From NCBI GenBank assembly GCA_002412715.1, contig DHVP01000017.1:95658-159657 (forward strand): a stretch of 64,000 nt of DNA, written 5' to 3'. Shown here piece by piece: positions 51,482-60,340 of this stretch. Made by a program: the position numbers and the translations under genes. This DNA is from Deltaproteobacteria bacterium UBA5205. GTDB taxonomy: Bacteria; Desulfobacterota; Syntrophorhabdia; Syntrophorhabdales; Syntrophorhabdaceae. The notes under the pieces were generated by a model. The model was not told the DNA's origin, searched no databases, and saw only the letters and a list, made by a program, of their open reading frames with translations. Positions within the stretch are counted from its first letter, which is position 1. Every line of letters starts with the position of its first letter.

Positions 51482-51672
51482 TCAACCTTTCTCTTCCCTG
51501 ACTGCAGCAAAATTGCAGCAAGAATCTGGAGTTTCTACGCCCGCCCTCAAACTCTCAGGATAAAAATACGTGTATCTTGCTGTCATTGCTGGGGTTTCAT
51601 GGCCAAAGGGTTGTTTTGCCCTGTAAAGACCGACGCCGCTTTCTATGAGCCGATTAATAAGGCATACCTGGG
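51482..51672 (-). pseudogene. C-terminal remnant of a phage-type tyrosine integrase
   Basis: On the minus strand the frame reads LINRLIESGVGLYRAKQPF then GHETPAMTARYTYFYPESLR and ends in TGA. The GHxTxAMTxxY box is the end of a tyrosine recombinase, including the catalytic Tyr. The catalytic Arg and the rest of the protein are missing and an in-frame stop closes the frame upstream. It lies beside the 5' end of tRNA-Leu(CAA). Confidence 0.7.
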
Positions 51673-51852
51673 ATCATACTCGAGGAAATCGTCGAAGCGT
51701 GGAGACTGATTGGTACAGTGAAAGCGCTGGGAGCGTAAAGCGCACAGGACGCTGTGAATGTTGAATTCCGGTGAAGAAAAAAGGATAGACAAGATTATTT
51801 TTTTATCGTAAAGTAGCATGAACAAATAATTCGTAACACGACAGGAGATGGC

Positions 51853-53928
51853 ATGTTCACGTTGCGCTATGCTTTTGTGGCTTGTTTGCTTTCCATGTTA
51901 TGGGTTATTAATGGCTGGTCGGAAGATGACAAAACATTGGAGCTGAAGAAAATTGTAGTAACAGCCCCTAAAACAAAAACGCCTGCTGAACATCTTCCGG
52001 TTGTCCCTGTCGATACTCCCTATGGTACACAGTACAACATCGTGACAGAGGAGCAGATAAGGGAACAGGGTTCGTATGATCTATCATCCACCCTTCGCGA
52101 TGTGCCGGGAGTTATGTTTCAGAGCAAGAATCTTTTGGGGAGCCAGACCAGTCACAGCCTTTACATTCGCGGCAGAGGTGCCAGCCATCCAAGCTCCGAC
52201 ATTATTATTCAGTTCGATGGAGTGCCCCGGTTTGGTGCCTTGTTCGGCCAGGTTCTGGGCGATGGCATCGCCGTGTCCACCATCGGCGGAATGGAGGTTT
52301 ATAAAAGCCCGCAGCCGTCCCAGTTCGGCAGCGGCTACGCGCTGGTCAACATCCTGCCCAAATACTTGAAGAACGATGGCCAGGAGGCCCTGTTCGCTTT
52401 CAGGGGGGGCAGTTACGATACGTTTGACGAGAGTCTCTCGGCCGGTATCAAGAAGGGGCCGTTTGACGTCTACGCGTCTCAAGCCTGGCAGGACACAGAC
52501 GGTCATCGTCCCGGTTCAGCCGCAAACCAGAATAATTACTACGCCAACACCGGTTATCGGATCAATAAGGAATGGAACGTCAGGTTCCTGGTCAATTCCG
52601 TGGACAGTAAAACCTATGCCCCGATGCCGGATACCGTACCCACCGCAACCAACGGGGTGAGCTGGCCGGGAGCGGAGCGTTACGATACAGAGACCTTCTT
52701 CGCCACATTTACGGTTAATCATGAATATGAGCGTTTCAACGGCTATCTCAAGGGCTATTGGAATGATACAACCTTTGATCTGCTGCAGGAATTGAATAAC
52801 GGCGTCCGCTATGGCGGTGGAACCGGTGGACTCCGGTCGCGGCAAGAGGTGGGGCTCTATGGGGTTAGAGGCAAAGAAACCTTCCATCTCTGGCCGGGTG
52901 GAGAGATCCTGCTTGGGGCAGACCTGGATGTGACCAGGCTGAAAAACACACAGCGAACGTACAGCGAACTTGCGGTCCCCGGGATCAATGGCGGCAGGGC
53001 GGAAAGGGTCTGGGATTTCCCGGATACGAGACTTCTTTCTCCCTATCTGGCCATGAAGCAGATGTTCGGCCAACCTGAAGGTTTCCATCTCACCCCCTCG
53101 GCAGGTTTCCGCTATTTCGATCACAACGAGTTCAAGAACAAGTCGGCTGCCCAGGGCGGTCTCCTTATAGGCTACAAACAAACCAACCTGACCATCAATT
53201 ATTCCCGTGGCGTCAACTACCCCACACCGGTTGTGCTGATGAACATGGTGCTTACCACCGCACCCGTGAACGACCCCAGCCGATACTGGAGAAATATAAA
53301 GCCGGAAGTAGTGGACCACTACGAAGCGGGTATAACCCACACCTGGCCGGACAGAGGCTCACTCAGCGCGACGATCTTCCGCGATCAGGGGAAAGACCGT
53401 TTCCAGGCGTTTATGTTTGGTACCGTTCCCCTTCAGTTTAACGATCCGATCGGCCGTTACGAAATTCGCGGACTGGAATTGACGGGCACGGCAAGCCCTT
53501 TGAAAGACATTGAATTCTTTGCCGGGGCCACCTGGCTCAAGGCCGAAGCCAAGGGCGGTAACGGTGTTGAAAGTGACAAAATGCCCTATACTCCTGGTTT
53601 TCAGTTGCAGGCCGGCGCAAAATGGACATTTCTGAATAATTACCGGCTCTTCGTGGACATGCAGCACCTCAGGGACCTCTATCAGGGAACTTTCGTGCGC
53701 AGCGGCACTTTTAACACCCCCGAGATCACGAGCAAAGACAAGCTGAACGACATCACGTTGTTTAATGCACGGGTGAGCTATCATTTCGATTACAGGTCGC
53801 TACGGCTGGGAGATTCGGAGATCTCCCTGGCAATAAACAATATCTTTAACCAGCATTATGAATACGCCAAGGGCTACCCCATGCCCGGGACAACCATTTT
53901 TGGCGGGGTCAGTTTCAGGTTCAATTAG
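51853..53928 (+). CDS. TonB-dependent outer-membrane receptor
   Basis: 691 aa. The signal peptide spans 1-23 (FVACLLSMLWVINGWS). The plug domain (about 45-165) has TEEQIREQGSYDLSSTLRDV and SLYIRGRGASHPSSDIIIQF. The barrel follows, with the C-terminal KGYPMPGTTIFGGVSFRFN ending in Asn rather than the usual aromatic. A TonB box-like LKKIVVTAPK lies near 30-40. An AGGAG precedes the start. It is the first gene of a run with an ABC metal transporter, so it probably imports a metal or metal chelate. Confidence 0.92.
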   Translation: MFTLRYAFVACLLSMLWVINGWSEDDKTLELKKIVVTAPKTKTPAEHLPVVPVDTPYGTQYNIVTEEQIREQGSYDLSSTLRDVPGVMFQSKNLLGSQTSHSLYIRGRGASHPSSDIIIQFDGVPRFGALFGQVLGDGIAVSTIGGMEVYKSPQPSQFGSGYALVNILPKYLKNDGQEALFAFRGGSYDTFDESLSAGIKKGPFDVYASQAWQDTDGHRPGSAANQNNYYANTGYRINKEWNVRFLVNSVDSKTYAPMPDTVPTATNGVSWPGAERYDTETFFATFTVNHEYERFNGYLKGYWNDTTFDLLQELNNGVRYGGGTGGLRSRQEVGLYGVRGKETFHLWPGGEILLGADLDVTRLKNTQRTYSELAVPGINGGRAERVWDFPDTRLLSPYLAMKQMFGQPEGFHLTPSAGFRYFDHNEFKNKSAAQGGLLIGYKQTNLTINYSRGVNYPTPVVLMNMVLTTAPVNDPSRYWRNIKPEVVDHYEAGITHTWPDRGSLSATIFRDQGKDRFQAFMFGTVPLQFNDPIGRYEIRGLELTGTASPLKDIEFFAGATWLKAEAKGGNGVESDKMPYTPGFQLQAGAKWTFLNNYRLFVDMQHLRDLYQGTFVRSGTFNTPEITSKDKLNDITLFNARVSYHFDYRSLRLGDSEISLAINNIFNQHYEYAKGYPMPGTTIFGGVSFRFN

Positions 53929-53966
53929 AAGCACGTGTCGCAGGAAAGGTTTAAGAGGAACGGCAA

Positions 53967-54803
53967 ATGCGAATCAGGACAACATTCTTTCTTGCTGTTG
54001 CGGCGATGGCCCTGACAGCTCTTCTTGCCGCATGTTCCGATACGCCTGAGGGCTTAAATCCGAAGAATGTGCGTGTCATCGTAACGTCTGACACAATCCT
54101 TTCCGGAATGATAGCCTCGCTCACACCTTCTCATCGCTATCGTGTCGCTGCAGTGCTTCCGCCCGGCCAATGCCCGGGTCACTATGATGTGAAACTGTCG
54201 GATATAGAAAAAATGAAAAAGGCCGACCTGGTTGTATCGTTCAAGGGGATGCCGTTCATGGACAAGACCGGATCAGGCGCCGCAGTACGACGACTATTTC
54301 TCGACACGGAAGGCCGCAACTGGATGGCGCCGGATTCCTATGTGCATGGGTTGAACCTCCTCGCCGACAGGCTTTCGGAGTATTACCCCGAAGACAGGAA
54401 CGCCATTATGAGCCGTAAGAAAGCTGTGATCGAAGAGGTAAGAGCGTGCGCAGATTCTGTCACGCGGCGGATCGGCCAGGCGGGACTCACCGGAGCACCG
54501 ATCATTTCTTCCTCCATGCTGAAGGAACCATTGGAGTGGCTGGGCTTCCGTGTTGTGGGAGAATACGGCAGGCCGGAGGCCATCTCTGCACGGCAGATCG
54601 TACGCCTGTCGAAAATAGGAAGGGAAAACCGTATCGTATTCGTTGCTGACAACCTTCAATCCGGGCCGGATGCCGGAGAGGGGATTGCCGATTCGCTGGG
54701 AACCCCTCACGTTGTCCTTACGAATTTTCCATCTGAAAGAGGCTACCTTGCGACACTCGAAGAGAATGTCGACACCATTCTTGCCGCGGCGATGTGGAAA
54801 TGA
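53967..54803 (+). CDS. ABC transporter metal-binding lipoprotein (ZnuA/TroA type)
   Basis: 278 aa. The lipoprotein signal has the lipobox LLAACSD near residue 22. It is a cluster A-I (TroA-like) binding protein: VRVIVTSDTILSGMIASLTP, then PPGQCPGHYDVKLSDIEKMK, where the usual motif is G-x-D-P-H-x-(Y/F). The Cys-Pro-Gly-His variant is unusual and may reflect another metal ligand set. Later sites include VGEYGRPEAIS and a C-terminal NVDTILAAAMW. It delivers a metal ion to the permease. Confidence 0.8.
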   Translation: MRIRTTFFLAVAAMALTALLAACSDTPEGLNPKNVRVIVTSDTILSGMIASLTPSHRYRVAAVLPPGQCPGHYDVKLSDIEKMKKADLVVSFKGMPFMDKTGSGAAVRRLFLDTEGRNWMAPDSYVHGLNLLADRLSEYYPEDRNAIMSRKKAVIEEVRACADSVTRRIGQAGLTGAPIISSSMLKEPLEWLGFRVVGEYGRPEAISARQIVRLSKIGRENRIVFVADNLQSGPDAGEGIADSLGTPHVVLTNFPSERGYLATLEENVDTILAAAMWK

Positions 54804-54831
54804 AATACTGTCATCTTCGTGAATTGGCACC

Positions 54832-55608
54832 ATGAACAGACATGTTATAGAGTTTGAAGGGATAACTGTTCGGAAAGGCAACAACCTGCTGCTGGACAAT
54901 ATCAGTCTAAGCGTGTCGAGCACTGAGTTTGTAGGGATCATTGGCCCCAACGGCGCGGGGAAAACCACGCTTCTGAATGTTATAGCCGGATTCGAACAAT
55001 TTTCGGGAACACTCAGCCTTTTTGGACATCAGGAGTCGCGGAAGCGCGACCGTCAAACACGGCTTCGTATCGGGTATGTTCCACAACTGTTTCAGATCGA
55101 CCCGGCGTTTCCGATCCTTGCGTCGGAGGCCGTCGTGACGGGCTCGATCGGCCGCCTGGGTCTCTTTCGGTCACCCGGAAGAGAAGAGATGGAAAGGGCG
55201 ATGAGACTCATGGAAATGATGCGCATGGCGCATCTTGCAGACAGGCCGCTCGGCCAGCTTTCCGGCGGAGAGCGTCAGAAGGTATCGCTGGCACGTGCGA
55301 TCCTCCAGCAACCCGATATTCTCCTCATGGACGAACCGACCGCGAATCTCGACATAGCAGTCCAAAAGGAGGTTTTAGATCTTATATGCGAAATCCACAC
55401 GCGACAAGACCTTACCCTTCTTCTCGTTACGCACGACGTCACTATGCTTCCTGCCGCGATGCGCCGTGCTGTGCTCCTCGACAATGGGAAGAAGATTTAC
55501 GATGGAGACATCGACACCGCGATGTCGAGCGAGACGTTGAGCAGGTTGTTCCAATACCCGCTCGAAACCTTTGATCGCAATGGCAAGAGGTTCGTTTCTT
55601 ATGACTGA
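54832..55608 (+). CDS. Metal ABC transporter ATPase (ZnuC type)
   Basis: 258 aa. Walker A GPNGAGKTT near 42, signature LSGGERQKVSLARA, Walker B ILLMDEPTANLD and switch LLVTHD are intact. The C-terminal YPLETFDRNGKRFVSYD is a common tail. It overlaps the permease gene by 8 nt, so the two subunits are made together. Confidence 0.9.
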   Translation: MNRHVIEFEGITVRKGNNLLLDNISLSVSSTEFVGIIGPNGAGKTTLLNVIAGFEQFSGTLSLFGHQESRKRDRQTRLRIGYVPQLFQIDPAFPILASEAVVTGSIGRLGLFRSPGREEMERAMRLMEMMRMAHLADRPLGQLSGGERQKVSLARAILQQPDILLMDEPTANLDIAVQKEVLDLICEIHTRQDLTLLLVTHDVTMLPAAMRRAVLLDNGKKIYDGDIDTAMSSETLSRLFQYPLETFDRNGKRFVSYD

Positions 55609-56446
55609 GAATCTCGTCGATATTCTTGGATCCCCGCTCATTCAGCGAGCTATTCTCGCCTCAGTGCTGTGCGGTGCAAGTTGTTCAGTTTTGTCCGTAT
55701 TCGTCGTATTGATGAAAATGCCGCTCATAGGCGTCTCGATGTCGCACGCTGCTTTCGCAGGTGCCGTATTCGCTATGCTCCTCGGGATCAATCCGGTATC
55801 AGGCGGATTCATCATGTGTCTCATTACGGCCGGAGTGCTCGGCCCGCTTTCAGACCGCACGGATATGGCCCCCGAAAACATACTGGGCATCATGTTTTCC
55901 TTTCTTATGGGTCTTGCCTTTCTCGGCATGGGAATTCTCACACGAACAAAGGCGGGCGCCTTCAATCTGATGTGGGGAAGTCTGTTGTCGCTGTCAGGCC
56001 CGGACATAGCGATCCTGGTCTTTGTAACGTCCCTGCTTGTCCTCTTCGTACTGTTCTTTTTCAAGGAAATCCGCCTTGTCCTCTTTAACAGGCGGCTCGC
56101 GGCGGCGACCGGCCTGCCCGAAAAGGCAATTTATTATACCGTCCTGTTTCTTACCGGAGCCGTGGTGTCATCAAACCTTACGACCGTGGGAGGGTTGCTT
56201 ATCTTTGCACTGCTCGTACAACCGGGGGCCACGGCACTTCAGTTGACGTACAACCTGAAACACTTCTTTGTCATTTCCACAGCCTCGGGAATCGGGGCCT
56301 GCCTTTCCGGCCTCACCCTGTCATACATTTTTGATGTTCCATCCGGTTCAGCGGTGGTCCTCATGGCCACGGCCATCTTTGCCGCTGCATACATTTTTTC
56401 CCCGAAGCGCAACGCCACAAAATTAAAGGAAAGGGAGCATGAATGA
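55601..56446 (+). CDS. Metal ABC transporter permease (ZnuB/TroC type)
   Basis: 281 aa from ATG 55601, with GAGG upstream; earlier in-frame ATGs (55571, 55580) are possible. It has seven or eight hydrophobic segments with the family landmark VLMKMPLIGVSMSHAAFAGA near 35-54 and TTVGGLLIFALLVQPGATAL near 200-219, both typical of ABC-3 permeases for Zn, Mn or Fe. The stop overlaps the methyltransferase start. Confidence 0.9.
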   Translation: MTENLVDILGSPLIQRAILASVLCGASCSVLSVFVVLMKMPLIGVSMSHAAFAGAVFAMLLGINPVSGGFIMCLITAGVLGPLSDRTDMAPENILGIMFSFLMGLAFLGMGILTRTKAGAFNLMWGSLLSLSGPDIAILVFVTSLLVLFVLFFFKEIRLVLFNRRLAAATGLPEKAIYYTVLFLTGAVVSSNLTTVGGLLIFALLVQPGATALQLTYNLKHFFVISTASGIGACLSGLTLSYIFDVPSGSAVVLMATAIFAAAYIFSPKRNATKLKEREHE

Positions 56447-57084
56447 TGAAGATGACCCAGGATGAAATCTATCGCACACGAAAAGACTTTTTTAATAAAC
56501 ATGCCGAAGATTGGCACGATGCGTGGTACAAGGACAATGCAACCGGCCGCTATGATAAACACGCCAGGGATTTTCAACGCTTGTTCTCGCTCCTCCCCTT
56601 AAACGCGGGAGCCCGCGTACTCGATGTTGGATGCGGAACGGGCGTGCTGGTTCCTTTCATTCTGGAACGTATCACGGCATCGGGAGTCCTTTACGAACTG
56701 GACTTCGCGGACCGCATGATAGCAGTAAACAGGAGCCTGCACCAGGCGGATAACACGCGCTTCATAGTCGCCGACGCTGAAAACGCACCGCTGGATCATG
56801 CCTCATGCGACGCGGTCATCTGCTTCTCTTGCTTCCCGCATTTTCATGACAGGGAAAAAGCCATGCTGATGCTCTCGCGCATCCTCAAACCCAACGGGTT
56901 TTTTGCCGTCTCGCACTTTGACTCATCCGAGGCGCTTAACAGGCACCATGAGTCATGTCACGCCGTCGCCCACGACCGTCTGCCTGATAAGACAACCATG
57001 CGTGCCTTATTTCGGACAGCCGGCCTCACCATTCATATGTTCACCGATGAACCGGGCTTCTACTGTATCATTGCAGGAAAGTAG
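56443..57084 (+). CDS. Class I SAM-dependent methyltransferase in the metal-uptake operon
   Basis: 213 aa. SAM-binding motif I is ARVLDVGCGTGVLVPFIL near 56-73; motif II VADAENAPLDHASCDAVI and motif III RILKPNGFFAVSHF follow. A His/Cys-containing loop (LNRHHESCHAVAHD near 160) is unusual for generic methyltransferases and could bind metal. Its start overlaps the permease stop (ATGATG), so it is co-translated. A role in making or modifying a metal chelator, or in metal-linked methylation, is suggested by context alone. Confidence 0.85.
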   Translation: MMKMTQDEIYRTRKDFFNKHAEDWHDAWYKDNATGRYDKHARDFQRLFSLLPLNAGARVLDVGCGTGVLVPFILERITASGVLYELDFADRMIAVNRSLHQADNTRFIVADAENAPLDHASCDAVICFSCFPHFHDREKAMLMLSRILKPNGFFAVSHFDSSEALNRHHESCHAVAHDRLPDKTTMRALFRTAGLTIHMFTDEPGFYCIIAGK

Positions 57085-57128
57085 TTTCGGTAAGGTTTCA
57101 AGGCAGCCGTTAATCCGGAAAGCAGAGC

Positions 57129-57158
57129 AAAAAAAGGGGCCTTTTCAGGCCCCTTTTT
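57129..57158. terminator. Bidirectional terminator between methyltransferase and porin 1
   Basis: A-run, GGGGCC (57136-57141), TTTTCA loop, GGCCCC (57148-57153), T-run. Symmetric A and T flanks serve both converging genes. It has the same stem and loop as the terminator at 58717-58746. Confidence 0.85.
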
Positions 57159-57178
57159 GTCATCCGTGGAATCGGGTC

Positions 57179-58444
57179 TTAGAAGAAGTACCAGACGCCG
57201 AGTCTGTATGTGTCGATCGAGCCAGTGCGTTCCGCAAAACCTGCGCCAGTACCGGTACCGGCACCTACGCCGTTGTAACCGTTGAACTGCGTCATCCACT
57301 GGAGACCGAATCTGATAGCCTGATTTGCATCCCACAGGAGGTTGACTGCATAGGTCTGTGCCATATTGCCGAGGTCGCGGTTGTTTGCGCGTGCCCATGA
57401 GCTGTAGTTGTACTTCAGGTAGCCGTACATTCCATTAGCCTGAAGTTTGTCGGTGATCCACCATGACAGGCCGGAGTAAAGACCGAAGACTGTCGGTGCT
57501 GTGTAATCCCCACCGGGCCTTGTGTATGCGCCAAAGGACTGACCGGGAGCCAGCCAGTTGTTGCCGCCAACATTCTGACCGTAGAAGAAGTTACCATTGA
57601 GAAGGAGGGACATTGCTTTGTTGCCCTGTTTCTCGGGAATGATCGGTACGGAATACCTGAATGCGGTTACCCAGGCGTTGATCGTATCGTCTTTGTAGTT
57701 TGCTGCATTCAGCGGATCAACGTAGGCCTCTTTGTCCCTGCCATAGTACCCACCAATGGCGAACTTCAGGTTGTGGGGGCCGATCTTGCCGCAGCGGTCC
57801 GTCCAGTATGCGATTTCGCCCTGGAGTCCGGGCCAGTTGCTTCTGGCGTAGCCGTCGTTGAACTGACGGGTTCCGTCTGACCACTCTGTTGCGCTTGTGA
57901 TACCGACCATCGTGCTAAATTCTTTGGTGAAGAAATACCGGAAAGCCATCTGGGGAGTCCTGATGCCCTTGAGGTACTGGGAGAAATCCGTGATACCAAC
58001 TGCAGGTACGTAGTAGGGCATGCCCCACTGCTGCCAGTTCTGGCCCATCATCAATTCTGCTGAGTTCCAGTTCATTTTCATGAAGGCGTGCCTCAGCTGG
58101 AATCCGCCATACTGGTTGCCTGTTGTTACGCCGCGGAAGTCGCCTTCGATGAAGGCACTTGTCTTGGCGCCCCACAGATCGGGACCTTTGATGAGAAAGT
58201 TGAAACGGGTCTCACCGGCGTTCTGGAAGGTATTGCTGTACTCGTCTGCCAGAATCGCTCTCTGAGATGAACTCTTTCTTGCAGCTATGTACGCATCTGA
58301 ATGGTTGTTCTGTGAATTCCAACCCACATCGTACTTTACATAGCCACCGAATGTTACGTCATACCTGCTCGTCATGCTACCCGCGTTGCTCAATGCCGGA
58401 ATCACAAGGAACACTGCAAGCATTAAAAGCACTAACTTCTTCAT
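57179..58444 (-). CDS. Outer-membrane porin, paralogue 1
   Basis: 421 aa from the ATG at 58444, preceded by GAGGAGGG. Signal peptide MKKLVLLMLAVFLVIPALSN. The mature protein starts GSMTSRYDVTFGGYVKYDVG and contains FRGVTTGNQYGGFQLRHAFM and MMGQNWQQWGMPYYVP, and it ends RLGVWYFF with the C-terminal Phe of outer-membrane barrels. It resembles porins of Desulfobacterota and is highly similar to the next gene. It forms a channel for solutes; the substrate is unknown. Confidence 0.85.
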   Translation of the reverse strand: MKKLVLLMLAVFLVIPALSNAGSMTSRYDVTFGGYVKYDVGWNSQNNHSDAYIAARKSSSQRAILADEYSNTFQNAGETRFNFLIKGPDLWGAKTSAFIEGDFRGVTTGNQYGGFQLRHAFMKMNWNSAELMMGQNWQQWGMPYYVPAVGITDFSQYLKGIRTPQMAFRYFFTKEFSTMVGITSATEWSDGTRQFNDGYARSNWPGLQGEIAYWTDRCGKIGPHNLKFAIGGYYGRDKEAYVDPLNAANYKDDTINAWVTAFRYSVPIIPEKQGNKAMSLLLNGNFFYGQNVGGNNWLAPGQSFGAYTRPGGDYTAPTVFGLYSGLSWWITDKLQANGMYGYLKYNYSSWARANNRDLGNMAQTYAVNLLWDANQAIRFGLQWMTQFNGYNGVGAGTGTGAGFAERTGSIDTYRLGVWYFF

Positions 58445-58523
58445 TCTTTCCCTCCTCAATATTTTTTTTGCAACCCCTACACAAAATGACTGTTGCTACG
58501 CCTTCCTGTATTAAGTGTTTTTA

Positions 58524-58552
58524 ATAATACCAACCGACCTATGGGCTGTCAA
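58524..58552 (-). promoter_or_regulatory. Promoter of porin 1
   Basis: On the minus strand TTGACA (58552-58547) and TATTAT (58529-58524) with a 17-nt spacer, about 80 nt before the start codon. AT-rich DNA upstream (TTTTTAATTAT words) could be an UP element. The same arrangement precedes porin 2. Confidence 0.75.
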
Positions 58553-58716
58553 GGGAAAAATTAATAATTTTTAATTATCGGTCAAATATTTCATACAGCT
58601 TCTGAAATTATACGTCTAATCATAGAAATTTATATGCTGTTTTGTCACTTGCCCGGGTCTCATTCCCCCGGCCGAAAAATGCACTGAGGTCTAGCATCGA
58701 ACATCCGAGACGAAGC

Positions 58717-58746
58717 AAAAAAAGGGGCCTTTTCAGGCCCCTTTTT
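58717..58746 (-). terminator. Terminator of porin 2
   Basis: GGGGCC (58724-58729), TTTTCA loop, GGCCCC (58736-58741) with A- and T-runs; a duplicate of the one at 57129-57158. Confidence 0.85.
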
Positions 58747-58766
58747 GCCATCCAAAAAATCGCGTC

Positions 58767-60044
58767 TTAGAAGAAATACCAGACGCCAAGTCTGTACTGA
58801 TCGATCTGGCCGGTACGTTCCGCAAAACCCGGACCGGTACCCGTGCCCGTGCCCAGACCGTTGTAGCCTGTGAACATCGTCATCCACTGAAGACCAAACC
58901 TGACGGCCTGGTTTGCATCCCACAGCAGGTTTACGCCGTAGTTCTGCATCATGTTGACTTTGTCGCGGGCCGCCTGGTTGTTCGAACGTGCCCATTCGCT
59001 ATAGTTGTACTTCAGGTATCCGTACATTGCATTGGCCTGCAGTTTGTCGGTAATCCACCATGTCAGGTTGGAGTACAGTCCAAAGAAAGTCGGTGATGAA
59101 TACTCATTGTTGGGTCTGGCATAAGCAGCAGCCGTTGTGACTGCGTTGCCGAGCCAGTTGCTGCCGCCAGCATTCTGACCGACGAAGAAATTACCATTGA
59201 GAAGAACGGACATTGCTTTGTTGCCCTGCTTCTCAGGAACGATCGGTACGGAATACCTGAACGCGGACACCCAGGAATTGATTGTATCGTCTTTGTAGTT
59301 CGCCGCATTGTTCGGGTCGACGTAGTTCTCTTTGTCCCTGCCATAGAAGGCACTGAGAGCGAACTTCAGGTTGTGGGGGCCGATCTTGCCGCAGCGGTCG
59401 GACCAGTATGCTATCTCACTCATGAGTCCCGGCCAGTTGCTTCTGGCATAACCGTCATTGAACTGACGGGTTCCGTCTGACCAGTCTGTCGCGCCGGTAA
59501 TACCGACCATTGCGTTAAATTCCTTGGTAAAGAAATACCGGAAAGCCATCTGGGGAACCCTGATGCCTTTGAGGTACTGGGAGTAATCAACGATACCTAC
59601 TGAAGGCCCATAGTAGGGCATACCCCACTGTTGCCAGTTCTGGCCGATCATCAATTCCGCTGAGGTCCAGTTAAATTTCATGAAGGCGTGTCTCAGCTGG
59701 AATCCGCCGTACTGGTTGCCTGTCGTCACGCCGCGGAAGTCGCCTTCGATGAAGGCGCTTGTCTTGGCGCCCCACAGATCGGGACCCTTGACGAGAAAGT
59801 TGAAACGGGTCTCACCGCCGCTCTGGAAGGTGTTGCCATACTCGTCTGCCAGAACTGATCTTGTGGATGAGCTCTTCCTGAGAGAAAATGTCGGATCTGC
59901 TGAATTGTTCTGTGAGGACCAGCCCACATCGTACTTTACGTAACCACCAAATGTTACGTCGTACCTGCTGGTCATGCTGCCCGCGTTGCTGAGTACCGGA
60001 ATGACAAGGAACAGTGCAACCATAATGAGTACTATCTTCTTCAT
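58767..60044 (-). CDS. Outer-membrane porin, paralogue 2
   Basis: 425 aa from the ATG at 60044, which has AAGGAGG 7 nt before it; the frame is open upstream but not porin-like. Signal peptide MKKIVLIMVALFLVIPVLSN. It follows porin 1 along its whole length (GSMTSRYDVTFGGYVKYDVG; FVGQNAGGSNWLG; RLGVWYFF). Most differences lie in exposed-looking loops, for example around residues 45-60 and 280-300. The pair arose by tandem duplication. Confidence 0.85.
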   Translation of the reverse strand: MKKIVLIMVALFLVIPVLSNAGSMTSRYDVTFGGYVKYDVGWSSQNNSADPTFSLRKSSSTRSVLADEYGNTFQSGGETRFNFLVKGPDLWGAKTSAFIEGDFRGVTTGNQYGGFQLRHAFMKFNWTSAELMIGQNWQQWGMPYYGPSVGIVDYSQYLKGIRVPQMAFRYFFTKEFNAMVGITGATDWSDGTRQFNDGYARSNWPGLMSEIAYWSDRCGKIGPHNLKFALSAFYGRDKENYVDPNNAANYKDDTINSWVSAFRYSVPIVPEKQGNKAMSVLLNGNFFVGQNAGGSNWLGNAVTTAAAYARPNNEYSSPTFFGLYSNLTWWITDKLQANAMYGYLKYNYSEWARSNNQAARDKVNMMQNYGVNLLWDANQAVRFGLQWMTMFTGYNGLGTGTGTGPGFAERTGQIDQYRLGVWYFF

Positions 60045-60142
60045 TCTTGCCTCCTTAAGACTTTTTTGCATCCCTAAGATTTTGTTTAGCAACTCCATAC
60101 CTAATTTATCGCCACAACACCTCCTTAAATTAAAGTTTTTTA

Positions 60143-60171
60143 ATATTACCAATCGCCCTATGGCCTGTCAA
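60143..60171 (-). promoter_or_regulatory. Promoter of porin 2
   Basis: On the minus strand TTGACA (60171-60166) and TAATAT (60148-60143) with a 17-nt spacer, about 100 nt before the porin 2 start. The flanking words ATAGGNCG-N-TTGGTA and TTTTTAATTAT are shared with the porin 1 promoter. Confidence 0.7.
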
Positions 60172-60340
60172 GAAAAACATTAAAAATTTTTAATTATAGA
60201 CCATACATTTCGTACAACCCCTAAAATTATATGTTTAGCGACAGGAACTTATATCTTTTCCTCTCAATTTTCTCCTTCCCTGGCCCTAATCCGTGGTCTT
60301 TTATGCTATACTCTCTCCAATAAATCCAAGGAGGGGACAT

